Shown here one piece after another: positions 63,917-64,000 of a stretch of DNA of 64,000 bases. Source of the DNA: Candidatus Thiopontia autotrophica (GTDB taxonomy: Bacteria; Pseudomonadota; Gammaproteobacteria; GCF-002020875); NCBI GenBank assembly GCA_014384675.1, contig JACNFK010000024.1, positions 81,018 to 145,017 on the forward strand, written 5' to 3'. The stretch's first letter is position 1, and each line of letters opens with the position of its first letter. The translations under genes were made by a program, and so were the position numbers. Under the pieces are notes generated by a model that was not told the origin of the DNA, did no database searches, and saw only the letters and a program-made list of their open reading frames with translations.

Positions 63917-64000
63917 CTAGCGCCTCGCAGCCTCTAGCGCCTCGGCAACCTCTGGTGGCATGTAGTTCTCATCATGCTTGGCCAAGACCTCTTCAGCCAC
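63917..64000 (-). pseudogene. Second ccmE copy, 3' end, frameshifted; continues beyond the window
   Basis: 63874-64000 repeats the ccmE 3' end (30782-30891) with one substitution and one extra 17-bp unit (CAGCCTCTAGCGCCTCG twice in tandem). The extra unit shifts the frame and gives a stop at 63917-63919, so the last residues of CcmE are replaced by a short tail. Only the last part is in the window; whether the rest is intact is unknown. The loss affects the C-terminal tail after the heme-binding loop, so the product might still work. Confidence 0.75.

Noticed and set aside
1-64000. CRISPR array or intact insertion sequence
   Set aside because: No regularly spaced repeats with unique spacers and no transposase-like reading frame were found; the repeats seen are dispersed or paired.

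Overview
This window looks like part of the chromosome of a gammaproteobacterium that is probably a chemolithoautotroph, plausibly a sulfur oxidiser or symbiont relative. The evidence is conserved gammaproteobacterial gene orders (ndk-rlmN-pilW-rodZ-ispG-hisS-yfgM-bamB-der, yafS-rnhA-dnaQ, lolC-lolD-comEC-lpxK-ycaR-kdsB), beta-lysylation of EF-P, and a form II RuBisCO cluster (cbbM, cbbQ, cbbO, divergent cbbR) beside NADP-type isocitrate dehydrogenase and aconitase B. No rRNA genes, CRISPR array or intact insertion sequence was seen. One tRNA gene, tRNA-Ser(GGA), is present.

Layout. 1-5.9 kb: Fe-S cluster assembly operon with two cysteine desulfurases, iscA, hscB, hscA, fdx and iscX, but no iscU. 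6-14.6 kb: ndk to der housekeeping run with a C-terminally shortened pilW. 14.6-17.1 kb: epmB, efp and epmA, the complete EF-P modification set. 17.1-21.9 kb: psd and mltD, then yafS-rnhA-dnaQ on the other strand. 22-25.6 kb: gltA, an HU protein, a secreted lipase-like protein and tatD. 25.6-27.7 kb: hemerythrin, DUF2249 and membrane-protein operon behind a perfect FNR/DNR-type site. 27.8-33.9 kb: an MDR oxidoreductase followed by ccmF, E, C, B and A, where ccmC is fused to a CcmE-like domain and a CcmD-like tail; ccmG and ccmH are absent. 34-37.4 kb: two hypothetical or Sel1 proteins, an MTA/MTI phosphorylase, bioD and purC. 37.5-43.7 kb: the cbb cluster, interrupted by a GxxExxY gene bounded by inverted CGCAAAG-rich repeats. 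43.7-48.4 kb: def, a small ORF, icd and acnB, with a large palindrome between icd and acnB. 48.4-58.7 kb: mfd, the Lol transporter, DUF2062, comEC, lpxK, ycaR and kdsB.

58.7-64 kb is the accessory end. Two almost identical 674-bp copies of a HigB/HigA-type toxin-antitoxin module flank tRNA-Ser(GGA), an array of TGCGGTGA hairpins and a WYL-type regulator. They are followed by a large secreted mosaic protein (SHOCT-like, CxxCH cytochrome, Sel1-like and TolA/TonB C-terminal parts) and a second, frameshifted copy of the ccmE 3' end at the window edge.

How it fits together. The CO2-fixation genes sit beside TCA-cycle genes. The cytochrome c maturation locus would serve a respiratory chain rich in c-type cytochromes. 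The FNR-type site before the hemerythrin operon, and a near-match between cbbM and cbbR, suggest oxygen- or NO-linked control. A family of short dispersed elements (CCTCTGAAAAAG termini) has settled in at least five intergenic sites. All functional calls rest on sequence motifs and gene order read by eye; no database search was run.
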